A DNA stretch of 37,412 nucleotides from Patescibacteria group bacterium (lineage in GTDB: Bacteria > Patescibacteriota > Microgenomatia > Woykebacterales > RBG-16-39-9b): contig JACZRW010000005.1 of the NCBI GenBank assembly GCA_022574495.1, positions 1 through 37,412 of the forward strand, written 5' to 3'. The position numbers and the translations under genes are program-made. Below the pieces are notes generated by a model. The model saw only the letters and a list, made by a program, of their open reading frames with translations. It did no database searches and was not told the origin of the DNA. Shown here piece by piece: positions 1 to 7,153 of the stretch. Position 1 is the first letter of the stretch; each line of letters begins with the position of its first letter.

Positions 1-31
1 AGACTCGAAGAGGCTTACTTTGGAGGAAATG

Positions 32-55
32 CCCCGATTTTGTCGGGGTTTTTCT
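32..55 (+). terminator. Rho-independent terminator
   Basis: CCCCGA and TCGGGG form a GC-rich stem around a short loop, followed by a T tract. It would end a forward gene lying left of the window. Nearly the same terminator, including the AGGAGGAAATG just before the stem, recurs on the reverse strand at 33890-33925. Confidence 0.85.
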
Positions 56-62
56 TTTGGTG

Positions 63-134
63 AAAATAGATACATTTAGGTTTGGAGTGTAAAATAATTG
101 CCTAAAGAAGATTCGAATCCTATCCGGTTCCCCA
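63..134 (+). repeat. 72-bp direct repeat, copy 1 (tRNA-3'-end-like)
   Basis: It matches 4009-4080 at 70 of 72 positions (differences at 98 and 128). The last 23 bases have the layout of a tRNA 3' end: a TTCGAAT T-loop, 5 stem bases, 7 acceptor bases, a C discriminator and CCA. The bases before the loop cannot pair to complete the T-stem, so it is not a whole tRNA. It may be an attachment-site remnant. Confidence 0.85.
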
Positions 135-141
135 AAAGCAC

Positions 142-170
142 TTGGAAAATCTCTTTTTTTTGTGTAAGAT
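142..170 (+). promoter_or_regulatory. Promoter of purQ, leaderless type
   Basis: TTGGAA (142-147), 17 bases, then TAAGAT (165-170). The purQ ATG begins only 6 bases after the -10 hexamer and no Shine-Dalgarno is present. Confidence 0.6.
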
Positions 171-176
171 AGCTCG

Positions 177-851
177 ATGAGGGTAGGAATAATCCGATTT
201 CCTGGATCAAACTGTGATTTTGATACTTTTGGCTTTTTCAAGAAATTTGGCCACTCCCCCGAATTTATTTGGCATAAAGAGACAAAAGCAAAAAATTGGG
301 ATCTCCTCGTACTTCCCGGCGGGTTTGCCTTTGGGGATAGAGTATACGTGAAAGCCACTCACAATTATACGATTGATCCAGGTGAATTAGCTCTTAGATC
401 TCCAGTAATGAAAATAGTTTTCCACTTTGCCCGTAAGGATCTACCTGTCTTGGGCATATGTAATGGCTTCCAGATTTTGGTCAAAGCAAGACTATTACCA
501 GGAGAATTAAAGCAAAATTCCTCAAAGCGTTTCTTCTGTGATTTCACCCATTGCAGGGTTGTTGGAAAGTCATTTTTCGATAATGTACAAATGATAAACA
601 AAACTTATTTACTGCCTGTAGCTCACGGTTATGGAAAATTTGAAGTATCTAAGAGAAAATATGAGGATTTAAAAGGAAATGGCAACATTTTTTTAGAGTA
701 CGTAAAGTCAAACCCAAACGGCTCGTTTAAAAACATCGCCGGAGTGCGTAATAATAAAGGAAATATATTCGGATTAATGCCTCATCCAGAAAGAACCCCA
801 GACGGAAAGTTTTTTATGACAGCTTTGGAGAAATATGTTTCAAAAAGATGA
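177..851 (+). CDS. purQ: Phosphoribosylformylglycinamidine synthase, glutaminase subunit PurQ
   Basis: PurQ releases ammonia from glutamine and passes it to PurL, which makes formylglycinamidine ribonucleotide in the fourth step of purine synthesis. The 224-residue protein is the normal length for a free-standing class I amidotransferase. It has the N-terminal FPGSNCD motif, the PGGFAFGD oxyanion strand, the nucleophile in GICNGFQ (Cys95) and the C-terminal HPE (His203, Glu205), so the triad is intact. The start follows a leaderless-type -10. Its last 17 bases overlap the start of the purL reading frame, the usual tight coupling. No purS is seen. The partner purL is interrupted and truncated, so PurQ may have no working partner unless another purL exists elsewhere. 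Confidence 0.92.
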   Translation: MRVGIIRFPGSNCDFDTFGFFKKFGHSPEFIWHKETKAKNWDLLVLPGGFAFGDRVYVKATHNYTIDPGELALRSPVMKIVFHFARKDLPVLGICNGFQILVKARLLPGELKQNSSKRFFCDFTHCRVVGKSFFDNVQMINKTYLLPVAHGYGKFEVSKRKYEDLKGNGNIFLEYVKSNPNGSFKNIAGVRNNKGNIFGLMPHPERTPDGKFFMTALEKYVSKR

Positions 852-2379
852 GATTCTAAAAACTCTCCGCAATTCAATGAGCAGCGAACATACAAGTTAC
901 AAAAGTACAAAAAAGTACTTGGCTACTCTACCAACTGGTGGAAAGCAAGTAATCCAGGGTCCTGGCGAAAATGCAGGGGTGATTGATCTTGGAGAAGGCT
1001 GGGCCCTTGTTTTCAGAATTGAAAGCCACAACCACCCTACTTTTATTAATCCTTATAAAGGTGCCGGTAGTGGTGTTGGTGGTATACTTAGGGACATTTT
1101 TACCCTGGGGGCAAGGCCAATAGCTCTTCTGGATATGCTCTATTTTGGAACTAATTCCCACTCAAAAGAGTTATTATGGAAAACGGTAAAAGGCATAGGA
1201 GACTACGGTAACTGTGTCGGCGTACCTACAATTGGTGGCCTTACCAAATTTGATAAAACCTACAATAACAATTGTTTGGTGAATGTATTTGCAGCTGGGT
1301 TGGTAAGAAAAGAAAACCTTGTTTTTGGTCGAGCCGAAACCCCAGGAAGCGATCTAATTTATGTAGGCGCCAGAACAGGAAAGGATGGAATAGGTGGGGC
1401 AGAAATGGCTTCTGGAAACCTAGAAAAATTGGACGAATCTTATGTGCAAGATGCAGACCCATTCCTGGAAAAACTCCTTTTGGAGGCCTGTTGTGAGTTA
1501 GCCGAAGAAGGTCTAGTTGAGGGTATGCAAGATATGGGTGCAGCAGGTCTTCTTTGTTCTACCTCTGAGACAGTTTTACGGGGTCGTAAAAGAATTAAAG
1601 GAAATTTAGGAGTAAAAATTCATTTAAACAAAGTGCCTCTAAAATCAAACAACATGTCGCCAACTGACATCCTACTATCAGAATCGCAGGAGCGGATGAT
1701 GATAATCGGAAAAAGAAAGTATAAGCAAAAAATATTAGATATTTTCCAAAAATGGGATCTGGAAGCTCATGTTATAGGAAAAATAACTAATGATGATAAG
1801 TACTAGATTGTTTATGACAAAGGCAGACAAAAAAATATTGAGGTCCAATTTCCACTAAACGAAGTCTTCCCAGAGCCAATTCAAGATTGGCCTCTAAAGC
1901 CCTGGAAACCACAGAAAACTAAAACGGTAGACCCAAATTCCAATTTAAAATCTAAAATATGGCATCAGTACGACTGGATGGTTGGTACGAGAACAGTTAA
2001 AGGACCTAATAAATCTGGTCAGTATGCCATCCTAGATCTCCCGGAGATTAAAAAGGAATTAGTTATTTCTTGGGCTTCGGATGAAGGGAAGTCAAACTCC
2101 AATCCAAAAAAAGGAATCCAGTTTGCCTTTGATAAGTGTATTCAAAGGATAAGGAAATTGCGTGCTACCCCTTTAGCATTAGTAAACTGCCTTAATTTTG
2201 GCCACCCTAAAAATTCGATGGGTGCCTTTGTTGAGACAATAGAAGGATTAAGAGAACGCTGCGAAAGTAAAAAAATACCAGTCGTTGGTGGTAATGTGAG
2301 CCTTTATAATTCACACGAAAACCACTCTATTAAACCAACTCCAGTCCTAGTTATGGTAGGTTTACGAAGTAATATTTGA
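835..2379 (+). pseudogene. purL: PurL (FGAM synthase, large subunit), interrupted by TAG and truncated
   Basis: Clear PurL sequence: SSEHTSYK, GPGENAGV, FRIESHNHP, GVGGILRDIF, GARPIALLD, then a second half with RATPLALVNCLNFG and GGNVSLYN. The family is usually about 720-750 residues. Here an in-frame TAG at 1804-1806 closes a 323-residue product, yet the same frame continues without other stops to 2379. The codons after the stop (IVYDKGRQ..., then NEVFPEP) follow the family alignment, so the TAG replaces a single codon at a poorly conserved position. The second half ends at PTPVLVMVGL, just where the last domain should begin; roughly 200 residues are missing and no remnant appears after 2379. 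The most economical reading is a decaying gene; readthrough cannot be excluded. An ATG at 1978 could in principle restart the second part. Confidence 0.88.
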
Positions 2380-2573
2380 AGTTAGAACTGTTAAGTTCAC
2401 TATTTCCAGTTTTCCTTTTCCTAAATAGCCAAAACCAATCCCACAATGTTATACATAGAGACTATTTCCAAACATCCGAAGCCTTAGAAACGATCTCAAA
2501 GCGTAGTTGTAATTCTTAGCCTCAAAGAATTCCCCTTGAATATAAAGTACCATTATGAAATACTACAAATAAT

Positions 2574-3830
2574 ATGGAGGTGGACACTACAACACAAATT
2601 CAATCCCTCCAGTTATCAGGGCCTCCTCAGAATAAAACCCATTTACCCCTTGTTTTAATCATCCTAGGTATTCTTAAATTACTGTTTGTAATTGCGTTTG
2701 GATTTTCTGTGCTACCTCAAATGAATTTTTTAAACAGTTCTCTGGATACTTCTTTTAATCCCTTCTTGTCTTATTCTTTGCTTGGAGTTACCACTTTAAT
2801 AGCGATAACAGATATTGGTGTGGGGGTCTTCTTAACTAGAAAACAGAAAATTGCTCCTTTGGCAAAAAACTATAAAATGGCATCCGTTGTACTATTAATC
2901 GGAGGATTATTGCTGTTTGGTACAGTAAATGCTTTTCTGGTTCAATCAGTTATCTCGCCAATTTATAATCTTACGGGTAACCTTCAAGATGCGAAGAACA
3001 TTCCATCAGAGACCTCTGACACTACTATCGAGTATATTAATTCAGAGAATGGAATAATCGAAGGTTACGTAACTGATCTGTCATTAAAACCGCTTAATGA
3101 TGTTACTGTTTATGAGCAGAATAGGAAAATATCAACCAAAACAGATAGTAATGGATTTTTTACCTTTGAAGATGTAACTCCAGGCCAAGTTATGTTGAGT
3201 TTAACTTCCCCAGGATATACTTCTCCAATTCAAGGTTTCAATATTTCAGCGGGAATGAAAATAAAAAAGAAATTTACATTGAGCACGATTGGCACAGAGG
3301 CTGGAGGAGTAGAAGGTATAGTAACAGTTAATAATGTACCGCAGCAAAATATAGAGGTATTTACATTTGTAGGAGGAAAAATTACCAAAACCGTAACAGA
3401 TACCAGCGGCAAGTATGTCTTGCAAAACATTCCACCTGAAGATGGGTATAGAATTGTTGCAGCGAAGGATAATTATTCTCCAATAAGTGATATCGTTACA
3501 GTATCATCGAAAATTAATACCAAGGTTAATTTTAATTTCACAACCAAATTGAAGGGAATAACTGTAAATGGTTTTATCTCGAATACAGAAGGAGAAATTA
3601 TTACTAATGCGACGGTTGGTTTTGGATATAACTCATTGCTTAAAACATATAGTTCAAGCACAGGTTCAGATGCTACTGGTTTTTATCAAACGGGAGACTG
3701 GCAACAATCTCCTTGGCCTAGCAAAATTCCCATTGAAGTATCTGCTCCTGGATATAAAATGATACAGGACGAAATTTCGCCAGTTGTGGGTAATTCATAT
3801 ATTAAGCACTATATTTTGGAGAAAAATTAA
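2574..3830 (+). CDS. Membrane protein with carboxypeptidase-regulatory-like repeats
   Basis: 418 residues. Three hydrophobic segments at about 25-47, 65-87 and 103-127 anchor the N-terminus. The rest reads as three beta-sandwich domains of the CarboxypepD_reg/CNA-B-like type (about 159-235, 243-315 and 325-418). Each has the hallmark pattern of the family, for example IEGYVTD..KPLNDVTV...TKTDSNGFFTFEDV, then VEGIVTVNNVPQQNIEV...TDTSGKYVLQNI. Such domains are structural modules displayed outside the membrane, so a cell-surface role is likely. There is no catalytic motif. A weak AATACT lies 9 bases before the ATG. The gene sits alone between the purL remnant and the second 72-bp repeat. Substrate and partners are unknown. 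Confidence 0.8.
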   Translation: MEVDTTTQIQSLQLSGPPQNKTHLPLVLIILGILKLLFVIAFGFSVLPQMNFLNSSLDTSFNPFLSYSLLGVTTLIAITDIGVGVFLTRKQKIAPLAKNYKMASVVLLIGGLLLFGTVNAFLVQSVISPIYNLTGNLQDAKNIPSETSDTTIEYINSENGIIEGYVTDLSLKPLNDVTVYEQNRKISTKTDSNGFFTFEDVTPGQVMLSLTSPGYTSPIQGFNISAGMKIKKKFTLSTIGTEAGGVEGIVTVNNVPQQNIEVFTFVGGKITKTVTDTSGKYVLQNIPPEDGYRIVAAKDNYSPISDIVTVSSKINTKVNFNFTTKLKGITVNGFISNTEGEIITNATVGFGYNSLLKTYSSSTGSDATGFYQTGDWQQSPWPSKIPIEVSAPGYKMIQDEISPVVGNSYIKHYILEKN

Positions 3831-3964
3831 CTTGTAAACTTATTAAGTTATTGGGAAGATTTCTAATATATTAGTTCTGGATAAAGTATGATTTTATGCA
3901 AGTCGATGGTTCGAAAATCTTCAACTAGAGGTAGTCAAATTGACTATCATCTTCTCTTTAGGAG

Positions 3965-4014
3965 TTGAACCTAAAAGTATAGAGTAAGTACTTACTGAGG
4001 TTAAGTCTAAAATA
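3965..4014. repeat. 50-bp dispersed repeat, copy 1
   Basis: It matches 10155-10204 at 42 of 50 positions. It contains a perfect 14-base palindrome, AGTAAGTACTTACT (3983-3996). Its right end overlaps the second 72-bp repeat by a few bases. Confidence 0.7.
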
Positions 4015-4080
4015 GATACATTTAGGTTTGGAGTGTAAAATAACTGCCTAAAGAAGATTCGAATCCTATCCGGGTCCCCA
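4009..4080 (+). repeat. 72-bp direct repeat, copy 2 (tRNA-3'-end-like)
   Basis: Second copy of 63-134 in the same orientation, two differences. It again ends in a T-loop, five stem bases, seven acceptor bases and C+CCA. The two copies bound the purQ/purL/membrane-protein segment like the ends of an integrated or duplicated block. Confidence 0.85.
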
Positions 4081-4082
4081 TT

Positions 4083-4458
4083 GCATTTGAATTGGCTGAA
4101 AATAACACAGGGGCTGGGTTAACGGAGATGTTTGGGCTTTATATTGAAAAAGATTACAGGCCCAGTGTGCCGCGGATGGCAACACACTGAGCCTTGAGGG
4201 ACTGGCGTGCTTCTTGGTTACACGGTTACTTACACTCCAAGCCCCAGATCCTGAAGTTGCAGAGCTGCGTCGGAACCAATTTCCGCAGGTGGCTCCTTGC
4301 ATGAACGGACTTGCACATCCAATTCGCCTGCAACTTCTCTCACCCATATTTATGAAGGTGGAGGCAGATTCCTGATGACCGAGCAGCGTGGCCTCAGGAG
4401 CAACCTCAATGCCGAGATCTTCCGTCTCTTTCCTACCTCCACCAATTTAACAGTATAA
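4083..4458 (+). other. GC-richer stretch of overlapping mini-ORFs; unidentified
   Basis: This stretch is clearly richer in G+C than its flanks. Three forward reading frames run head to tail. The first is open from 4044 to a TGA at 4190 (ATG 4128). The second is open from 4148 to a TGA at 4375 and includes APDPEVAELRRNQFPQ and GLAHPIRLQLLSPIF. The third, 4375-4458, starts with an ATG overlapping the previous stop (TGATG) and encodes MTEQRGLRSN... (27 residues). The second frame has no good start codon or Shine-Dalgarno. The DNA also has strong stems: CAGTGTG/CACACTG (4163-4195), a perfect 10-bp GAAGTTGCAG/CTGCAACTTC (4253-4262 with 4328-4337) and GGTGGAGG/CCTCCACC near 4355 and 4437. It may be a frameshifted foreign gene or a structured RNA; I cannot decide. 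Confidence 0.45.
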
Positions 4459-4520
4459 CAAACAATTTAAACTTCTGGCATTTTTGGTGTAATAATCTCC
4501 ACTAACTGCAGCAGATCCCC

Positions 4521-4550
4521 TTGCATTTTCACTTGGTTAAAAAGTAAGAT
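4521..4550 (+). promoter_or_regulatory. Promoter of the uridine-kinase-like gene, leaderless type
   Basis: TTGCAT, 18 bases, TAAGAT (4545-4550), then 7 bases to the ATG at 4558, with no Shine-Dalgarno. Confidence 0.55.
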
Positions 4551-4557
4551 ACAAATA

Positions 4558-5160
4558 ATGAAAATAGTTGGTATTGCAGGTGGATCAGGATCGGGGAAAT
4601 CCACTCTCGCCAAACAACTCGTTGAAAAATATCCAGATAAAATTGAGACGATCAATTTAGACAAATATAAAATCAGTAGTACTAATAAAGCCGATTTTCC
4701 TCTAGTTAATGGGATGGTTGATTGGGATAATCCAAGTATAACCAGATGGCAAAAATTGCTAAATAATATCAAAACTCTTCAGAATGGAACCCCAGTCACT
4801 ATCGAGATACGAAGCGTATTAAAACCTCAAGAACTCGTGTATATAAAGACAAAGCTTCATACTATATATTCAAAAGAAATACTAATAATCGATGGGTATT
4901 TATCTTTGTGGCATAAAGAGCTAAGAAGATTTTATATCAGGAAATATTTTTTACTTCTTGATCAGAAAACTCGTTTTCAAAGACGAGATAAAATTGTAGA
5001 TTTTGATTACGATAAGGAAATTCATGTTCCAGCCCACAACAAATACGTGGAACCCACCAAGAAGTTTGCAGATCTTGTTTTAGATGCATCAAAACTAAAT
5101 GTGAATCAAGTATTTGAGGAAGTAGAAGAAGATTTGAAGAAATCAGATTTACTCAAGTAG
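4558..5160 (+). CDS. Uridine-kinase-like P-loop kinase
   Basis: 200 residues. A canonical Walker A loop, GGSGSGKS, lies at residues 8-15. It is followed by INLDKYKIS, where nucleoside kinases place a catalytic Asp after beta-2, and by ILIIDGYL (Walker B-like, the IxEG position of uridine kinases). Further on, FQRRDKIVDFD resembles the lid region that follows the RRxxRD motif. The overall order matches the uridine kinase/phosphoribulokinase family, which phosphorylates uridine or related small hydroxyl substrates with ATP in the cytoplasm. The exact substrate cannot be told: the lid reads RRDKIVDFD rather than RRIxRD. The start is supported by a -10 seven bases upstream. Confidence 0.78.
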   Translation: MKIVGIAGGSGSGKSTLAKQLVEKYPDKIETINLDKYKISSTNKADFPLVNGMVDWDNPSITRWQKLLNNIKTLQNGTPVTIEIRSVLKPQELVYIKTKLHTIYSKEILIIDGYLSLWHKELRRFYIRKYFLLLDQKTRFQRRDKIVDFDYDKEIHVPAHNKYVEPTKKFADLVLDASKLNVNQVFEEVEEDLKKSDLLK

Positions 5161-5357
5161 CTTGCGTTATAAGTACCCAGCCAAAAGATTTGCCTCAAAA
5201 ATAACAGCCCAACTGATCATTGTACGACGTTAGTGGGATTATTTCTTAATAGGAGTAAAGTGTTTTGCGTCTTTCGAACTAATATCCTAGTAGTTACCTT
5301 TAGAAAATTCTAATCTTAACTAGGTAGATATTGGACTATCTAATGTTCATAGAATAA
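5161..5357. other. Intergenic, nothing recognised
   Basis: AT-rich space between two convergent genes. No gene, clear hairpin or repeat was seen. Confidence 0.6.
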
Positions 5358-5999
5358 TCATCTAGTAAAATAAATATACTGAATTTTATACTCACCCTCC
5401 TCTTTGATTAAAATTGCTTCAACTTCTCCTTCACCACCCTCAGTATAAGTTATAGTTCCTGAATATTCATAAGTAGTTGGTCGTCCTGATTCTGCCTCTA
5501 TAAAAAAACCAGTTTGATCTAGTTTTTGAAAATCAGAATATTGCGATTTATATAAGGGTGTTTCACTATTGAAATCCTCAAACGTGGTAGATTGTTTGAA
5601 CTCATCAGAAGTTAATTTATAGGCAGACTCTAGATCACTACTAGAAACATACTGCAAAAAGGAAGTTACTTTTTGCTGAACCAGAGACGAATCTTTAACT
5701 CCTTGAAAAATCAGAAAACCGACAACACCGGCTCCTAGTAACAGAAGGGCTCCAACTATCGCTACAATAATTATTATTATTTTTGTCTTGGACTTTGGTT
5801 TTTCCGGCTGAATATCCGGCTGTTGCTGAACAAAGGATTGTTCTGGGGGTTGGGTTGGGGTAACTAGCGAAGAAATGGCGTCTTGTTCTGCCTGAATCGG
5901 CTGTTTGGGTGTTTCGTACGGTGAGTTTCCGGATGCTTCACCAGGTAATTCCCACGGAAGTTTATATTTCTTCGGTTGTGGTTTGGCAGGATCTTCCAT
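5358..5999 (-). CDS. Single-pass membrane protein with a C-terminal DUF4878/NTF2-like domain
   Basis: 213 residues. The first 70 are a Pro/Gln-rich cytoplasmic tail (PKKYKLPWELPGEA at the start). One transmembrane helix follows (about 73-98, IIIIIVAIVGALLLLGAGVVGFLIF). The outer domain begins SLVQQKVTSFLQYVSSSDLESAYKLTSDEFK. The pattern of a helix, 'SSDLESAYKLTS.EFK' and a strand-rich end (TYEYSGTITYTEGGEGEVEAILIKEEGEYKIQYI) resembles DUF4878/DUF4864-type NTF2-like folds in lipoproteins. It has no catalytic motif. The ATG lies 8 bases after a perfect TATAAT, so it is probably leaderless. Confidence 0.72.
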   Translation of the reverse strand: MEDPAKPQPKKYKLPWELPGEASGNSPYETPKQPIQAEQDAISSLVTPTQPPEQSFVQQQPDIQPEKPKSKTKIIIIIVAIVGALLLLGAGVVGFLIFQGVKDSSLVQQKVTSFLQYVSSSDLESAYKLTSDEFKQSTTFEDFNSETPLYKSQYSDFQKLDQTGFFIEAESGRPTTYEYSGTITYTEGGEGEVEAILIKEEGEYKIQYIYFTR

Positions 6000-6007
6000 C
6001 TAGATTA

Positions 6008-6013
6008 ATTATA
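6008..6013 (-). promoter_or_regulatory. -10 hexamer, leaderless type
   Basis: TATAAT on the reverse strand, 8 bases before the ATG of the gene at 5358-5999. Confidence 0.6.
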
Positions 6014-6080
6014 CATTATTAGATTCTAAAGTTGGAAGTTGGGCCGAGCGTAGGGTGGAATTTACGGATTTATTCCTAGG

Positions 6081-6488
6081 TTAATTTAACAATTTTATCT
6101 TTGTAAAATGGCTCCTTAGCCTATTGTAGAGTTTTTTGTCGGCGGTGACAAAGCGGCAACGGAATTTCTCGGCTAAGCTAACGTAGGAGGAATCATAGGC
6201 AGAAATGTTAAATTTCTTAGCGAGATTCAGCGCATTTTTAAATTCATCGAAAGAAAAATTCACTATTTTTAAATCTAGATCGTGAAGGCTTTTCATTATT
6301 TTCAATCCTTCAGAAGCGGTAATGGCACTTTTAGTGGCCAGGACATTATTAACCTCGAAAAATAGCAGGCTTGGGGCAGATAAAACGTCCTTTCCCTCGA
6401 CATGAGAAGCCAAGTATTGACGAGCTTTTTCATTTTTGGCCTCAGGGATATACCACTTTAATACAACAGAGGAATCAACGACGATCAT
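6081..6488 (-). CDS. VapC-type PIN-domain ribonuclease toxin
   Basis: 135 residues, the usual PIN toxin length. The acidic residues of the active site are in place: Asp5 (MIVVDSSV), Glu45 (FFEVNNVL), Asp99 (SAYDSSYVSLA) and Asp117 (VTADKKLY). PIN toxins are Mg-dependent endoribonucleases, often cutting tRNA or rRNA. The ATG overlaps the end of the upstream antitoxin gene by 14 bases, the standard antitoxin-first arrangement. It probably has no promoter of its own. The target RNA cannot be predicted. Confidence 0.88.
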   Translation of the reverse strand: MIVVDSSVVLKWYIPEAKNEKARQYLASHVEGKDVLSAPSLLFFEVNNVLATKSAITASEGLKIMKSLHDLDLKIVNFSFDEFKNALNLAKKFNISAYDSSYVSLAEKFRCRFVTADKKLYNRLRSHFTKIKLLN

Positions 6489-6792
6489 TATCGGTATCTT
6501 TCAAGATTTGTCCGGTTCTTTCTTCCCGCATTTTCCTAATAGTTTTTACTACATCCCAACCCGCGAGTTTCCCGCCGTATTTCCCTCGCCACTCATCAAT
6601 TTCTTGCGCGACCTTTCTTAAGCGGACTTTTCGTGACTCTTTAGAAATAGTTTCTTCATATTCTTCAACAGGAATAACAACCGCTAAGGGTTTAGATAGC
6701 CTTTCGATTAAATAGTGTTCTTTTTTCTTAGAAACTTCGTCTAAAATTGTTCCTAACCGGCTTCTTGCCTTCAAAGCACTGATTGTTTTCAT
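6475..6792 (-). CDS. Phd/YefM-type antitoxin
   Basis: 105 residues. The N-terminus MKTISALKARSRLGTILDEV is the Phd/YefM DNA-binding fold (short strand, then helices), followed by HYLIERLSKPLAVVIPVEEYE, the family's second strand pair. The C-terminal half (KVAQEIDEWRGKYGGKLAGWDVVKTIRKMREER) is the likely toxin-binding arm. Phd-type antitoxins more often pair with Doc or RelE/YoeB, but Phd-PIN pairs are known. The start codon sits 7 bases after a -10, so the mRNA is probably leaderless; autorepression at this promoter is expected for the family. Confidence 0.85.
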   Translation of the reverse strand: MKTISALKARSRLGTILDEVSKKKEHYLIERLSKPLAVVIPVEEYEETISKESRKVRLRKVAQEIDEWRGKYGGKLAGWDVVKTIRKMREERTGQILKDTDNDRR

Positions 6793-6799
6793 ATCATAT

Positions 6800-6829
6800 A
6801 TAATATAGTATAGATTAGTTTACTGTCAA
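6800..6829 (-). promoter_or_regulatory. Promoter of the toxin-antitoxin operon
   Basis: On the reverse strand TTGACA (6829-6824), 18 bases, TATTAT (6805-6800), then 7 bases to the antitoxin ATG. The -10 region is AT palindromic (ATATATAATATA), a plausible autoregulatory site. Confidence 0.65.
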
Positions 6830-6841
6830 TGATACTTTGAT

Positions 6842-7150
6842 CTAAGTGATGAAGGTTTGGGCGAAATTAATTAATTCTTCCTTAGTAGGGGCTCGACCTT
6901 CAAAGGCTAAAACTTCTTCAGACTTAGGGTTTAAAAATGTTGGTGTGAAAAGATATTCAGGATCAAATCCAAGTTTCTTATTGTTTTCAATAATTTTATC
7001 TTGATATTCTGAAATTAGTCTCGTACCTTCAGGAGAAGTTATATTGTGTCTTTCAAATTCGTAACCTTCATTTTCTAGTTCTGTTAATATCGGCTTTACC
7101 GCTTCGCAATTATCACAATTAACTTTCCAAAGCTCAATTAATTTTTTCAT
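6842..7150 (-). CDS. Thioredoxin-like protein
   Basis: 102 residues with a redox motif C-D-N-C (Cys12 and Cys15) directly after the first strand and a Lys-Pro at 19-20, as in thioredoxin-fold proteins. A second Pro lies in YLFTPTFLNP, matching the cis-Pro loop opposite the active site. There is no signal peptide, so it acts in the cytoplasm or was recruited to the neighbouring membrane protein. It is the last gene of the mercury/thiol operon and starts 3 bases after the CcdA-like gene. A likely role is supplying electrons to the CcdA-like protein, by analogy with CcdA/thioredoxin pairs. Confidence 0.8.
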   Translation of the reverse strand: MKKLIELWKVNCDNCEAVKPILTELENEGYEFERHNITSPEGTRLISEYQDKIIENNKKLGFDPEYLFTPTFLNPKSEEVLAFEGRAPTKEELINFAQTFIT

Positions 7151-7153
7151 TCT

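Noticed and set aside
105-134. A tRNA gene at the first 72-bp repeat
   Set aside because: Only the 3' part fits a tRNA. The five bases before the T-loop (GAAGA) cannot pair with CCTAT, and no D-arm or anticodon arm lies upstream. The second copy fails the same way.
1804-1806. Reassigned TAG codon in this organism
   Set aside because: Other genes in the window end at TAG in places that fit their families (for example the bactofilin-like gene at 16505), and only one internal TAG is seen. No suppressor tRNA gene is visible.
4066-4347. A 93-residue reverse-strand ORF over the GC-rich stretch
   Set aside because: Its composition is unlike a protein family, it runs across the 72-bp repeat and it has no start signal. 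The forward frames read more naturally.
4354-4444. Known RNA such as RNase P, SRP, 6S or tmRNA
   Set aside because: None of the conserved cores of those RNAs could be found on either strand, although the outer stem GGTGGAGG/CCTCCACC is real.
6028-6066. A second promoter copy similar to the subtilase upstream region (TTGGAAGTTG...GGTGGAATTT)
   Set aside because: The match is partial and no forward gene follows, so it was not called as a promoter.
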